Assembly (NCBI GenBank): GCA_045660545.1
Contig: JAZREA010000021.1
Coordinates: 98,748-162,747, forward strand
Length of the DNA: 64,000 nucleotides
Direction: 5' to 3'
From: JAZREA01 sp045660545
GTDB taxonomy: Bacteria > Bacillota > Clostridia > Monoglobales > Firm-18
The position numbers were made by a program, and so were the translations under genes. Each line of letters opens with the position of its first letter. Positions within the stretch are counted from its first letter, which is position 1. Of this stretch, positions 16,565 through 25,257 are shown in pieces. The notes under the pieces are model-generated. The model searched no databases, was not told the origin of the DNA, and saw nothing but the letters and a program-made list of their open reading frames with translations.

Positions 16565-17206
16565 TTATACATTATGTTGTATTTGAGTAATTAGTCCGTT
16601 AAGATGTTCTGTGTTGTTGTATGAATCTACTGTGAACTTGCCGTCTTCATAAGTAACATAAGCAAGAGACGCGTTTTTAACCCAACGTTCACCATATTTC
16701 ATATCGTCAAGAGTCTGGTTATTGAACTTAGTAAGCAGACATTTTACAGGAGTAGCATGGGTAGCGATAAAGACAGTTTTGCCGTCGTTTTCCTTAGCTA
16801 TTCTCTCCACTTCGTCGCAAACTCGCTCCAAAAGCTCTGCCACACTCTCGCCGTTTGTGCACACAGAGTTTCCTACATCTTCGAGCCATACCTTGTAGTC
16901 ATCTGCAAATATTGTTTCGAGGTCATCAAAGAGGCGGTTTTCCCAGTCGCCAGCATATATTTCTCTTAGCTTTTCGCACTTTTCAACATCAAGACCGTGA
17001 ACATCCGCAACAATCTTTGCTGTTTCGTACGCTCTTTTAAGGTCGCTTGAATAAACCTTGTCAATATGTACGTCCTTTAAATATGCCGCAGCCATTCTGG
17101 CCTGCTCTCTGCCCTTTTCAGACAATTCCATATCAGTATAGCCTGTAAACGTGTCAGTATAGTTTCCCATACTTTCTCCGTGTCTTATTATTATTAATTT
17201 TGTCAT
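16565..17206 (-). CDS. Histidine phosphatase family protein (phosphoglycerate mutase-like)
   Basis: 213 aa. The catalytic RHGES motif is at about residues 8-12 and the second His lies in ATHATP (about residue 150). GYTDMELSEKGREQA is typical of cobC/GpmB-like phosphatases. Such proteins remove phosphate from small metabolites; the substrate cannot be inferred. It is separated by 38 bp from the DUF1667 gene and is probably the last gene of the GlpA-like operon. Confidence 0.85.
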   Translation of the reverse strand: MTKLIIIRHGESMGNYTDTFTGYTDMELSEKGREQARMAAAYLKDVHIDKVYSSDLKRAYETAKIVADVHGLDVEKCEKLREIYAGDWENRLFDDLETIFADDYKVWLEDVGNSVCTNGESVAELLERVCDEVERIAKENDGKTVFIATHATPVKCLLTKFNNQTLDDMKYGERWVKNASLAYVTYEDGKFTVDSYNNTEHLNGLITQIQHNV

Positions 17207-17244
17207 AACAAAACTTCTCCTATTTGCATTTTGGGGGGCGGTTA

Positions 17245-17604
17245 TTAACCTTCGATAGCCTTGGTTGCGATGATGTCCGCACCTGTTCCTAAAATATTTT
17301 CAATAATCACGCTGTGCATAGCAACAGGAAGGCTTACCTTAACCTTGCGGATTTCGTCCATGCAGTCAAGAATCAATTCCTTAGGTAACGGCTTGGAAGA
17401 ACGAACCGGCAAAAGGTCGGACTCTATGCCTTCCATCTTAACTGTTGTAGTCAAAATTCTAACAGGATGAGCATACTCTGAGCTTGCGTAGTCAAGACCT
17501 CTTTTGCAGCCGTATCCTTCTACTGTGCTAACCTGTTCTCCGTTTCCGTCAACGATAATATGACAACCACGTGGGCAGACTGTACAAATGATTTCCTTTT
17601 TCAT
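17245..17604 (-). CDS. DUF1667 protein, Cys-rich partner of GlpA/GlpB-like oxidoreductases
   Basis: 119 aa. The N-terminus carries CTVCPRGC (Cys 7, 10, 14) and GYGCKRG (Cys 33), a four-Cys pattern that could hold a metal or an Fe-S cluster. DUF1667 genes typically stand beside GlpA-like and thioredoxin-reductase-like flavoproteins in Clostridia, exactly as here. The ATG abuts the stop of the preceding flavoprotein, and its SD lies inside that gene. The biochemical role is unknown, possibly electron transfer from the dehydrogenase pair. Confidence 0.85.
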   Translation of the reverse strand: MKKEIICTVCPRGCHIIVDGNGEQVSTVEGYGCKRGLDYASSEYAHPVRILTTTVKMEGIESDLLPVRSSKPLPKELILDCMDEIRKVKVSLPVAMHSVIIENILGTGADIIATKAIEG

Positions 17605-18870
17605 TTATTTGTCCTCCTTTACAATCTCAACGGTAACTTCGTTTCCGGAGATTTTAGAAGAATCGAGTACCATATGATTCATCTCACCCGGATTTACGCG
17701 AAATTCTTTCTTTTCAGCAATTACGTTATCTCCACAACGCATTACCAATTTAACATTCTCCTGCGGCGCAAGTACGCGGAAGTATACGTCGATTTTCTCA
17801 TCCTCGTCAGAAAGAGCAACATACTGTGGGCACAAATAGCGAACGTTGTTTCCGCATACCATAGCCACATCCTGCTTCTTTTTCGGGAATGTGTTGTTTG
17901 CAAAGCGTGCTGCATAAGCACCGGCTCTTTCACTTTCCGTACTAACGTTGTCTACAAGGTCGTTAACGTGTACTACGTTACCGCATGCGAACACGCCCGG
18001 TGCAGTAGTTTCCATATACTGGTTAACAACAGGTCCGTTAGTTACAGGGTAAATTTCGATACCTGCTTTGCGTGTGATTTCGTTTTCAGGCATAAGTCCT
18101 ACCGAGAACAAAACTGTATCACATTCAACAAACTCTTCTTTGTCCAAAATAGGCTGTTTCTTTTCATCAACAGGCGCTACATAAACGCCCTCTACACGCT
18201 CGTCTCCGACGATTCTTGTAATTGTGTGAGCAAGCTTCAACGGAATACCAAAGTCGTCAAGACACTGTACTCTGTTACGTGTAAGACCTGCGAGGAAGTC
18301 CATAAGCTCAACCACCATAACAACCTTAGCGCCTTCCAAAGTCATACGGCGTGCCATAATCATTCCGATATCGCCCGAGCCTAAGATAACAACTTTCTTA
18401 CCAACCATAATGTTTTGACGGTTGATAAGTCTTTGTGCAGCACCCGCTGTGTAAAGACCTGCCGGACGAGTACCCGGAACCATGATGTTGGCTCTGGTCT
18501 TTTCACGACAACCCATTGCAAGAACAATACTTCCTGCGCTTACGCGGGTCATACCGTACTTGCTGTTTGTTGCGATAACTTCCTTTTTCTCTTCGTCTAT
18601 GCTAAGCACCATTGAATTTAAAAGTGTTTCTACTTTAAGTTCCTTGGCTTTTTCTACAAATCTTGTGTAGTATTCAGGACCTGTAAGCTCTTCTTTAAAG
18701 CGCTGAAGTCCAAATCCCGGATGAATACACTGCTGCAAAATTCCGCCCAAAGCGTAGTCTCTCTCTAAAATAAGAACGTCTTTTGCTCCCTGTTCCTTTG
18801 CCGCAATAGCAGCCGCAAGACCCGCAGGACCGCCGCCAATAACAGCTACATCACATTTTATTTCATACAT
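17605..18870 (-). CDS. NAD/FAD-dependent oxidoreductase (thioredoxin-reductase-like)
   Basis: 421 aa. An N-terminal FAD site IGGGPAGLAAA (about residues 11-21), a central NAD-binding GSGDIG (about 163-168) and a late GVFACGN FAD motif mark it as a pyridine-nucleotide disulfide oxidoreductase fold. Proteins of this type pair with GlpA-like dehydrogenases and DUF1667 and may hand electrons from the substrate dehydrogenase to NAD. The specific electron acceptor is not evident. It is 25 bp downstream of the GlpA-like gene. Confidence 0.88.
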   Translation of the reverse strand: MYEIKCDVAVIGGGPAGLAAAIAAKEQGAKDVLILERDYALGGILQQCIHPGFGLQRFKEELTGPEYYTRFVEKAKELKVETLLNSMVLSIDEEKKEVIATNSKYGMTRVSAGSIVLAMGCREKTRANIMVPGTRPAGLYTAGAAQRLINRQNIMVGKKVVILGSGDIGMIMARRMTLEGAKVVMVVELMDFLAGLTRNRVQCLDDFGIPLKLAHTITRIVGDERVEGVYVAPVDEKKQPILDKEEFVECDTVLFSVGLMPENEITRKAGIEIYPVTNGPVVNQYMETTAPGVFACGNVVHVNDLVDNVSTESERAGAYAARFANNTFPKKKQDVAMVCGNNVRYLCPQYVALSDEDEKIDVYFRVLAPQENVKLVMRCGDNVIAEKKEFRVNPGEMNHMVLDSSKISGNEVTVEIVKEDK

Positions 18871-18895
18871 ATCAGCAATACTCCTTTCGGTTGGT

Positions 18896-20335
18896 CTATC
18901 GTGTGCTGCCGGTAACCATGTAAGAACCGGCGTTGTTTTTGTTGATATCTGTTGCCTTTAAATTAAGCTCGCGCGCTAATATTTCGATTACCTTAGGACC
19001 GCAGAAGCCTCCCTGACAACGTCCCATACCTGCACGTACGCGGCGCTTAATTGCGTCTACACTGCGTGCGCCCAAAGGTCTGTGGATAGCGTCAAGAATT
19101 TCTGCCTCGGTAATAGTTTCGCATCTGCAAATAACGTTGCCGTATAGCGGATTTTCACGAACAAGCTCTTCTTGTACTTCAAGAGGCTGTTCACAGAATT
19201 TGATAATACCTTTTCTCGTTTTAATAAAGTTGTCCTTTAATACAAATCCTGCACCTGCCATAAGCATCTGTTCAACAACATACTTACCCATTGACAAAGA
19301 CAAGGTAAGACCGGTAGAACGAACACCCGAAAGGTTTATGTATCCTTCTAAGTCATCATACATATCAAAGTGGAGTCCCTCAGGATTTCTGTTAGGACGA
19401 AGTCCGCTGTACTGAGTGATGGTATCTCTGATATTAACGTTTGGAATAAGGTTTCTTACATCATTAACGATGCTGTCGAGACCTTCCTTGGAGGTAGCCT
19501 TGTTAACCTTGGACTCCTGGTCTTCTGCAGTAGGTCCAACGAGCATGTTACCATGAATAGTCGGGCACATCAACTTACCCTTTGTAATTTTGGTAGGTAT
19601 TGGAAGAACAATGTACTCTACCTGGCAGGATGTGTTCTTGTCAAGAATAAAGAACTGGCCCTTTCTTGCAACAACCTTATAGTCTGCCTTGCCGACCATT
19701 TCTGCTATCTCGTCGCAGTAAAGTCCTGCGCAGTTAATAACATACTTAGTCTCTATTTCTCCGTTGGTGGTAACAACAGTCTTTACCTTACCGTTTTCCG
19801 TAACAATATCTGTTACGCGAGTGTTAAGCATAAACTCTACGCCGTTTGCAAAAGCGTTTTCTGCCAATGCCTGAACAAAAATAAACGGGTCTATAATACT
19901 CTCTCTTGGAATGAACAGACCGCCCTTTACCTCAGGGTTAAGGTTCGGCTCCATTTCAAGAAGCTCTTTTGCGCTCTTATATTCTATATCGTATACGTGG
20001 TTTTTAAACGCCTTTTGCTTAATAGCAGGCAGCTGTTCAAACTGCTCGTCAGTAATAGCGGGCAATATAGCACCTATTCTGCTAAACGGTACGTCCAGGT
20101 CTTTAACAACCTCATCATACATAGGGTTAGCCGCAACAACAAGCTGAGATTCCAAAGTTCCCGGAGCCGCGTCATATCCTGTATGAATAATTGCACTGTT
20201 AGACTTGGAAGCATCGCCGCCAACATCTTCATTCTTTTCAACTACAATGACGTTTACGTTGTACTTTGAAAGTTCTCTGGCAACTGCGCAACCTACTGCA
20301 CCCGCGCCAATAACCACAACATCGGTTTTTTTCAT
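18896..20335 (-). CDS. GlpA-like FAD dehydrogenase with C-terminal [2Fe-2S] BFD domain
   Basis: 479 aa. The DAO-fold FAD motif VIGAGAVGCAVAREL is at the N-terminus; the C-terminal Fer2_BFD domain has Cys 403, 405, 440 and 445 (CRC and CQGGFC). This matches anaerobic glycerol-3-phosphate dehydrogenase-type proteins of Clostridia. Glycerol 3-phosphate is the best guess, but the family also takes other 2-hydroxy acids, and no glycerol kinase or facilitator gene is nearby. It heads a four-gene operon under a promoter studded with four 11-bp repeats. Confidence 0.85.
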   Translation of the reverse strand: MKKTDVVVIGAGAVGCAVARELSKYNVNVIVVEKNEDVGGDASKSNSAIIHTGYDAAPGTLESQLVVAANPMYDEVVKDLDVPFSRIGAILPAITDEQFEQLPAIKQKAFKNHVYDIEYKSAKELLEMEPNLNPEVKGGLFIPRESIIDPFIFVQALAENAFANGVEFMLNTRVTDIVTENGKVKTVVTTNGEIETKYVINCAGLYCDEIAEMVGKADYKVVARKGQFFILDKNTSCQVEYIVLPIPTKITKGKLMCPTIHGNMLVGPTAEDQESKVNKATSKEGLDSIVNDVRNLIPNVNIRDTITQYSGLRPNRNPEGLHFDMYDDLEGYINLSGVRSTGLTLSLSMGKYVVEQMLMAGAGFVLKDNFIKTRKGIIKFCEQPLEVQEELVRENPLYGNVICRCETITEAEILDAIHRPLGARSVDAIKRRVRAGMGRCQGGFCGPKVIEILARELNLKATDINKNNAGSYMVTGSTR

Positions 20336-20382
20336 ATTTTGATACCTTCCTCTCCATCTACTTCAAAGTTTCACTACTAATT

Positions 20383-20411
20383 ACAATAACATATTGTCAC
20401 AATGTTGTCAA
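20383..20411 (-). promoter_or_regulatory. Promoter of the GlpA-like operon
   Basis: Minus strand: TTGACA (20406-20411), 17-bp spacer, TATTGT (20383-20388). The -35 box lies inside one of the tandem repeats. Confidence 0.65.
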
Positions 20412-20434
20412 TATGTTGTCAACATTTTGTCAAA
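20391..20434. promoter_or_regulatory. Four tandem 11-bp repeats, probable DeoR operator
   Basis: Plus-strand units ATATTGTCACA, ATGTTGTCAAT, ATGTTGTCAAC and ATTTTGTCAAA run head to tail without gaps. The period is about one helical turn, so all face the same side of the DNA. They overlap the -35 and spacer of the GlpA-like promoter. The DeoR-family gene directly upstream is the natural candidate to bind them. Confidence 0.75.
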
Positions 20435-20474
20435 AAAATACACCTGAATATGTTAAAATTTCAAGTGTATTTTT
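20435..20474 (-). terminator. Terminator after the DeoR gene
   Basis: Minus strand: a 14-bp stem with one mismatch (AAAATACACTTGAA with TTCAGGTGTATTTT), then further T residues. It separates the M81-deoR operon from the GlpA-like operon. Confidence 0.75.
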
Positions 20475-20486
20475 CTGTTTGGTCAT

Positions 20487-21242
20487 TTAATCGGCAATAA
20501 TCACCTTAACACCCATTTTTTCAATGTCGCTCAACATCTTTTTGGGCGCCTTTGAATCACAAATCAAAACGTCGATATCCTCTATATCACAAACCTTGCA
20601 CATAGTCTGTACTCCAAACTTGCTGAAATCCGCAAGCGCTATAACCTGGTTAGCATTTTTTACAAGGTAGTTTCGCACAAACGCCTCCTCGGACACAAAG
20701 TCGGTAACTCCGTCTGTCGTTATTCCCCCGACACCGATAAACACTTTGTTGAAAACAAACTTGTCCATATTATCTATCGTAAACGAGCCTGAAAGCGACA
20801 GCTCCTTTGACCTTAGCGTACCGCCGGGAATTATTACCTCGCACCCCTTTTCAGAAAGTGCTATCGCCGTTCTGATAGAGTTTGTAAAAGCATGGATGTT
20901 CTTGCCCTCGTCAAGCTGCTTGGCCAAAAGCAATACGTTTGTACCTATGTCGAAAAACACTGCGTCCTGCGAATTAATCAGCTTTTCCGCCTCGGTTGCA
21001 ATAGCGAGCTTTTCGTCATAATTTAAAGATTCCCTGTTTAAGTAGTTTGGCTCTGCGGTCATAAACTTGTTGCTCGCCGCACCGCCATAGACCTTTTTAA
21101 TCATACCCTGTTTTTCAAGATACGTCAGGTCTCGCCTTATAGTCTCGATAGATACGCCAAGTCTTTTGACGAGCTCCTCGCTTTTTACAGTGCCCTCTGT
21201 ATTTATTATTTCAGCAATCTGTTTTCTTCTGTCAAGATTCAT
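20487..21242 (-). CDS. DeoR/GlpR-family transcriptional regulator
   Basis: 251 aa. An N-terminal winged helix (VKSEELVKRLGVSIETIRRDL, about residues 18-39, is the DeoR helix-turn-helix signature) precedes a DeoRC sugar-phosphate sensor domain. Members usually repress catabolic operons and are released by a phosphorylated intermediate. The gene follows the M81 peptidase gene by 24 bp and precedes the GlpA-like operon, whose promoter carries repeated sites, so it probably controls that operon. The effector is unknown. Confidence 0.9.
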   Translation of the reverse strand: MNLDRRKQIAEIINTEGTVKSEELVKRLGVSIETIRRDLTYLEKQGMIKKVYGGAASNKFMTAEPNYLNRESLNYDEKLAIATEAEKLINSQDAVFFDIGTNVLLLAKQLDEGKNIHAFTNSIRTAIALSEKGCEVIIPGGTLRSKELSLSGSFTIDNMDKFVFNKVFIGVGGITTDGVTDFVSEEAFVRNYLVKNANQVIALADFSKFGVQTMCKVCDIEDIDVLICDSKAPKKMLSDIEKMGVKVIIAD

Positions 21243-21266
21243 TCCATTTACTTCCCTTACAAAAGT

Positions 21267-22793
21267 TTATACGGTATGTAAATATTTTGGTGCAGAAATA
21301 TCCTTTTTCTCAATTTCCTGGAAAGGATACAGCGGAGAAGGTATTTTACTAAACGGCAAGTCTTGTAAAACAGGTCCTGCTGCACCGGGAGTAGCTGTGT
21401 TGCATACCATATATGATACAGGCTCATATCCTGCACGAAGCGATGTACAAGCCTTTACAGAAACGACTCTGCACAATGTCGGCTCAATTCCAAAGCCTCT
21501 GTAAAACTGTAAGTCTCCGTTGTTCTCAGCGTTGCTTGTTAAAAGAATCTGTATTTGGCCAACGGTAATTACCGCACACTTGCCCAGATATCTGTACTGT
21601 CCACGCTCTGCCGGTCCCTGCATAGTAAATGTTCCTTTGTGAAGGCTCTTAACCTCTGCGTCTTTAACCAACACAGGCTTGCTGAGCAAAGGAGCTATAC
21701 TTGCGCCAAGCTCAAAGTCGCCTATTCCGCCGACTCCAAGTTCAAATGCAAGCTCTATTGCCTTTTTGTCGTTAATGGAAACTGCCGCAGACAAAGTGTC
21801 CTTGTAAGGAAGCAGGTGTTCAATAACCGTAGCACAGTCACCACACGCACCCGCGTTTGGAGAGTCTGCCGAATCTACGATAACCACCGGCTTATCCTCA
21901 GGGTTTTTAATAGCCTCTTCGATTACCTCGTCAATCGTCATAAGAGGTTCGCCCTGTATATCTTCTCTGATATCGAACTCGTCTTCCGCAAGTTCAAGAG
22001 CAATCTTCTTAGCTTTCTCCTTGTCATCTGCAACTACAACAACAGTTGATGCAAAGTCAACAATATCCATCCAAGGCTGTGCCTGGAAAATTGTAAAGTC
22101 TATAATTTCCCCGCTGTTTTGCATAGCCCACGCCTTGTCCATAAGCTCTTTAAGCTTGCCCTTTGATGTGGTGTATGCGTGAGCAGGTGCTATAACGGGA
22201 ATCCTTACGGTGCAAGCGTACATCTGCTTTCCCTCAACCTTATCCATCGCCAAAGACGCCGCACGGCAGCCCACTTCGTAGTGGTCGATGTGCGGATATG
22301 TACGGTAACCGCATACAAAGTCCACGTTGTTAGCAAACTTGTCGGTTATGTTAGCGTGCAAATCGCAGGAAGCCGCAATCACAACGTCGTCACCAACCAA
22401 AGAACGAATGCTCGACAAAATGTCTCCGCAAACGTCGTCGCTTACATCAGAAACCGTAGCTCCGTGTAGCGAAACCACAACCGCATTAAGCGGAAGCGCT
22501 TCTTTAATAGCTTTTAGAGTCTTCTCTACAAAGCCGTCAACAACCTCGTGGCTGACAGGAGCGCCACTTTTCGCTCTCATACGGATACCGCCGATAGCTG
22601 TATACTCCCTTTTCTTCAAGGTTTCAAGCATACCTCTTACCGTCTCTCCCGCCTTGCCGTTAGAGTTTACAAGATCTTCGCCCTCGTATATTCCTGCGCG
22701 CACAAAGTCATCATACTTTGCAAGCACAGGATTAAATGAGTTGGATTCCTGCAAAAACTCACAAACAAAAACCCTCTTTAACTGTTTGTCCAT
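21267..22793 (-). CDS. M81 family metallopeptidase (MlrC-like)
   Basis: 508 aa. The N-terminus has FLQESNSFNP, followed by the metal-site region SLHGATVSD, CDLHANIT and YRTYPHIDHYEVG, all typical of M81/MlrC proteins. MlrC was named for the last step of microcystin degradation, but most relatives sit in catabolic operons and act on unknown small amide or peptide substrates. It has its own promoter and is followed by the DeoR gene. Linkage to a GlpA-like dehydrogenase set suggests breakdown of one small compound. Confidence 0.87.
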   Translation of the reverse strand: MDKQLKRVFVCEFLQESNSFNPVLAKYDDFVRAGIYEGEDLVNSNGKAGETVRGMLETLKKREYTAIGGIRMRAKSGAPVSHEVVDGFVEKTLKAIKEALPLNAVVVSLHGATVSDVSDDVCGDILSSIRSLVGDDVVIAASCDLHANITDKFANNVDFVCGYRTYPHIDHYEVGCRAASLAMDKVEGKQMYACTVRIPVIAPAHAYTTSKGKLKELMDKAWAMQNSGEIIDFTIFQAQPWMDIVDFASTVVVVADDKEKAKKIALELAEDEFDIREDIQGEPLMTIDEVIEEAIKNPEDKPVVIVDSADSPNAGACGDCATVIEHLLPYKDTLSAAVSINDKKAIELAFELGVGGIGDFELGASIAPLLSKPVLVKDAEVKSLHKGTFTMQGPAERGQYRYLGKCAVITVGQIQILLTSNAENNGDLQFYRGFGIEPTLCRVVSVKACTSLRAGYEPVSYMVCNTATPGAAGPVLQDLPFSKIPSPLYPFQEIEKKDISAPKYLHTV

Positions 22794-22858
22794 AGTTATA
22801 ACTCCCCCTATATCCCTTAAATAATTAATAAATTAACCCCATAGGAATTTGCATATTT

Positions 22859-22887
22859 ATTCTACAACAAAACAAATGACTTGTAAA
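22859..22887 (-). promoter_or_regulatory. Promoter of the M81-deoR operon
   Basis: Minus strand: TTTACA (22882-22887), 17-bp spacer, TAGAAT (22859-22864). The -35 box shares five bases with the -35 of the divergent rnhA promoter. Confidence 0.65.
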
Positions 22888-22909
22888 GACCCTATTTTTA
22901 TGGTACTAT
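22881..22909 (+). promoter_or_regulatory. Promoter of rnhA
   Basis: TTGTAA (22881-22886), 17-bp spacer, TACTAT (22904-22909), 35 bp before the GTG start. Confidence 0.65.
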
Positions 22910-22944
22910 ACATATGTAGTTATTAATAATACGGATGTGATTGT

Positions 22945-23388
22945 GTGAAAACAGTGTATCTTTATACCGACGGCGCATGCAGCGGCAACCCCGGCCCGGG
23001 CGGCTACGGCGCTATTTTAAAATATAATAATTATGAAAAGGAAATCTCCGGAGGCGAGCAAAACACCACCAACAACCGAATGGAGCTTACGGCTGTTATA
23101 AAGGGGCTCGAGGCCTTGACCGAAAGGTGCCACGTCGTACTTACAAGCGACTCGAAGTATGTAATTGACGCGCTTGAAAAAGGATGGGCTATCGGTTGGA
23201 GACAAAAGGGCTGGATGCGTTCTAAAAACGAAAAGGCGCTAAACCCCGACCTTTGGGACGTTCTTTTAAAGCTCGTAGAGTACCACGAAATTGAGTACCA
23301 TTGGGTTAAAGGGCACGCAGGCCATCCGGAGAACGAAAGGTGCGACGCTCTGGCTGTCGCGGCAATAGAAAAGTTTAAAAATGTGTAA
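22945..23388 (+). CDS. rnhA: Ribonuclease HI
   Basis: 147 aa. Removes RNA from RNA-DNA hybrids. The catalytic carboxylates are all visible: Asp 9 in YTDG, Glu 47 in RMELTA, Asp 69 in TSDSKY and Asp 134 in RCDALA, with the substrate-binding KGWMRS handle and HAGH loop. GTG start with a modest GGATGTGA site. Monocistronic, with a terminator directly after. Confidence 0.97.
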   Translation: MKTVYLYTDGACSGNPGPGGYGAILKYNNYEKEISGGEQNTTNNRMELTAVIKGLEALTERCHVVLTSDSKYVIDALEKGWAIGWRQKGWMRSKNEKALNPDLWDVLLKLVEYHEIEYHWVKGHAGHPENERCDALAVAAIEKFKNV

Positions 23389-23391
23389 AAC

Positions 23392-23423
23392 AAAGCGGAG
23401 ATAAGTCATCTTATCTCCGCTTT
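23392..23423 (+). terminator. Terminator of rnhA
   Basis: GCGGAGATAAG, loop TCAT, CTTATCTCCGC, then TTTTTTG. Confidence 0.9.
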
Positions 23424-23436
23424 TTTGCATAAAAAA

Positions 23437-23461
23437 ATGGAAGAAACAAAGTTTCTTCCAT
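23437..23461 (-). terminator. Terminator of rpsB-tsf
   Basis: ATGGAAGAAAC pairs with GTTTCTTCCAT over AAA, with T runs on both strands. It serves tsf on the minus strand and backs up the rnhA terminator on the plus strand. Confidence 0.9.
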
Positions 23462-23478
23462 TTTTATTTTAAAAATTA

Positions 23479-24375
23479 TTATTTAATCATGCTTGCAACT
23501 TCTGAAGCGAAGTCGTCATTTCTCTTTTCGATACCCTCGCCCTTTTCAAAGCGAACGAAATCTACAAGCTTAACGCCCTTGGATGCAAGGTACTTTTCAA
23601 CCTTAAAGTTAGAATCCTTAACGAACTCCTGCTGGTTTAAGCAGTTCTGCTCGTAGAACTTGTTAACCTTACCGATAAGCATTTTTTCCAAAATGTTTTC
23701 AGGCTTGCCTGCATTTTTCGGGTCTTCCTTCATCTGTGCCAAGATGATGTGCTTTTCGTGTTCAAGGTCTGCTTCAGGAACAGTAGTCTTGTCAAGGTAA
23801 GAAGGATTCATAGCTGCGATCTGCATTGCTACGTCTCTTGCAGCTTCCTTAGCTTCTGGGTTTGAAAGGTCGCCTTCAACCTTAACCATAACACCGATTC
23901 TTCCGCCCATGTGGATATAGTCCACAACGCTACCTTCGAAACGAGCGAACCTTCTAAGGTTCATGTTCTCGCCGATTTTAGCAATCTTCTCTGTAAGCAT
24001 ATCCTTGATTGTAACAGATGCATCGTCAACATAAGCGGACGAAAGCAAAGCGTCAACGTCAGCAGGGTTTGTAGCGATAACCTGTTTTGCAATATTCTTA
24101 ATAAGTTCCTGGAACTCTGCGTTTTTAGCAACAAAGTCTGTCTCAGAGTTAACTTCAACCATAGCGGCAACGTTACCGTCTACCAAGATGTCAACCATAC
24201 CCTCAGAAGCTATTCTGCCGGCCTTTTTCTCAGCTGTTGCAAGACCCTTTTCTCTCAAAAAGTCCATAGCCTTGTCGAAATCGCCGTTAGTCTCTGTAAG
24301 AGCCTTTTTACAGTCCATCATACCGCAACCGGTTTTTTCACGCAAATTTTTAACATCTGCAGCTGTAAAACTCAT
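23479..24375 (-). CDS. tsf: Elongation factor Ts
   Basis: 298 aa. Nucleotide exchange factor for EF-Tu. The N-terminal UBA domain has VKNLREKTGCGMMDCKKAL, followed by ALREK-like FLREKG and the SETDFVAKN core motif. It follows rpsB by 24 bp, the almost universal rpsB-tsf pair. Confidence 0.97.
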   Translation of the reverse strand: MSFTAADVKNLREKTGCGMMDCKKALTETNGDFDKAMDFLREKGLATAEKKAGRIASEGMVDILVDGNVAAMVEVNSETDFVAKNAEFQELIKNIAKQVIATNPADVDALLSSAYVDDASVTIKDMLTEKIAKIGENMNLRRFARFEGSVVDYIHMGGRIGVMVKVEGDLSNPEAKEAARDVAMQIAAMNPSYLDKTTVPEADLEHEKHIILAQMKEDPKNAGKPENILEKMLIGKVNKFYEQNCLNQQEFVKDSNFKVEKYLASKGVKLVDFVRFEKGEGIEKRNDDFASEVASMIK

Positions 24376-24399
24376 ATATATAGTCTCCTTTTGATTAAA

Positions 24400-25134
24400 T
24401 TATTCAGCGTCCGCTGCTGCTTCCTCGCCAGCTTCTTCAACTGACATAGATTCGCCCTGTTTTGCTTCCAAAACAGCGTTTGCTATACATTCAACAATCA
24501 ACTTAACCGCACGGATAGCGTCGTCGTTACCCGGGATAACGTAGTCAACTTCTTCCGGATCACAGTTTGTATCAACGATTGCAACAACCGGGATGTTAAG
24601 TCTCTTAGCTTCAGCCATAGCGATTTTCTCTTTACGAGGATCTACTACGAACATAACGCCAGGCATGTTCTTCATTTCCTTAATACCGCCGAAGTTCTTT
24701 TCAAGCTTTTCCATTTCTTTTCTAAGCTTCATAACTTCTTTCTTAGGCAAAAGGTCGAAAGTGCCGTCGTCTTCCATCTTCTGTAACTGATAGAGACGGT
24801 CAATACTCTTTCTGATAGTCTTGAAGTTTGTAAGCATACCACCGAGCCAACGGTTGTTAACATAGTACATGCCAACCTTTTTAGCTTCCTCAGTGATTGC
24901 TTCTTGAGCCTGCTTCTTTGTTCCGACAAAAAGGATGTCCTTGCCGTCCAAAACAACGTCTCTTACGAAAGCGTAAGCATCCTCAATCTTCTTTGCAGTC
25001 TTCTGCAAGTCGATGATGTGAATACCGTTTCTTTCTGTGAAAATGTACTCTGCCATTTTCGGGTTCCATCTGCGAGTCTGGTGACCGAAGTGTACACCTG
25101 CCTCGAGCAGCTGTTTCATTGAAATTACTGCCAT
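24400..25134 (-). CDS. rpsB: 30S ribosomal protein S2
   Basis: 244 aa. It starts with MAVISMKQLLEAGVHFGHQT and contains RWNPKM, IDLQKT and VVDPRKE, all S2 signatures. I use ATG 25134, which has SD AAGGAGGAA; the upstream in-frame extension is untranslated leader. Confidence 0.97.
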   Translation of the reverse strand: MAVISMKQLLEAGVHFGHQTRRWNPKMAEYIFTERNGIHIIDLQKTAKKIEDAYAFVRDVVLDGKDILFVGTKKQAQEAITEEAKKVGMYYVNNRWLGGMLTNFKTIRKSIDRLYQLQKMEDDGTFDLLPKKEVMKLRKEMEKLEKNFGGIKEMKNMPGVMFVVDPRKEKIAMAEAKRLNIPVVAIVDTNCDPEEVDYVIPGNDDAIRAVKLIVECIANAVLEAKQGESMSVEEAGEEAAADAE

Positions 25135-25257
25135 TTTAAAATTCCTCCTTGTTTTTATACCTCCGCCCTGCGTCATTTTTGTGCACAACCAAAAAAGGCA
25201 ACAGCACACAAATCCGCCAAGCGTGTGTATTTTTAGCCGTTTTTACACAGCCTTGTT

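Noticed and set aside
19370..20269. 299-aa frame on the plus strand
   Set aside because: Fully antisense to the GlpA-like gene, Cys/Tyr-rich shadow composition, no SD, no motif.
25135..25257. T-box or named ribosomal leader in front of rpsB
   Set aside because: No T-box sequence and only a weak 5-bp stem; not enough for a call.
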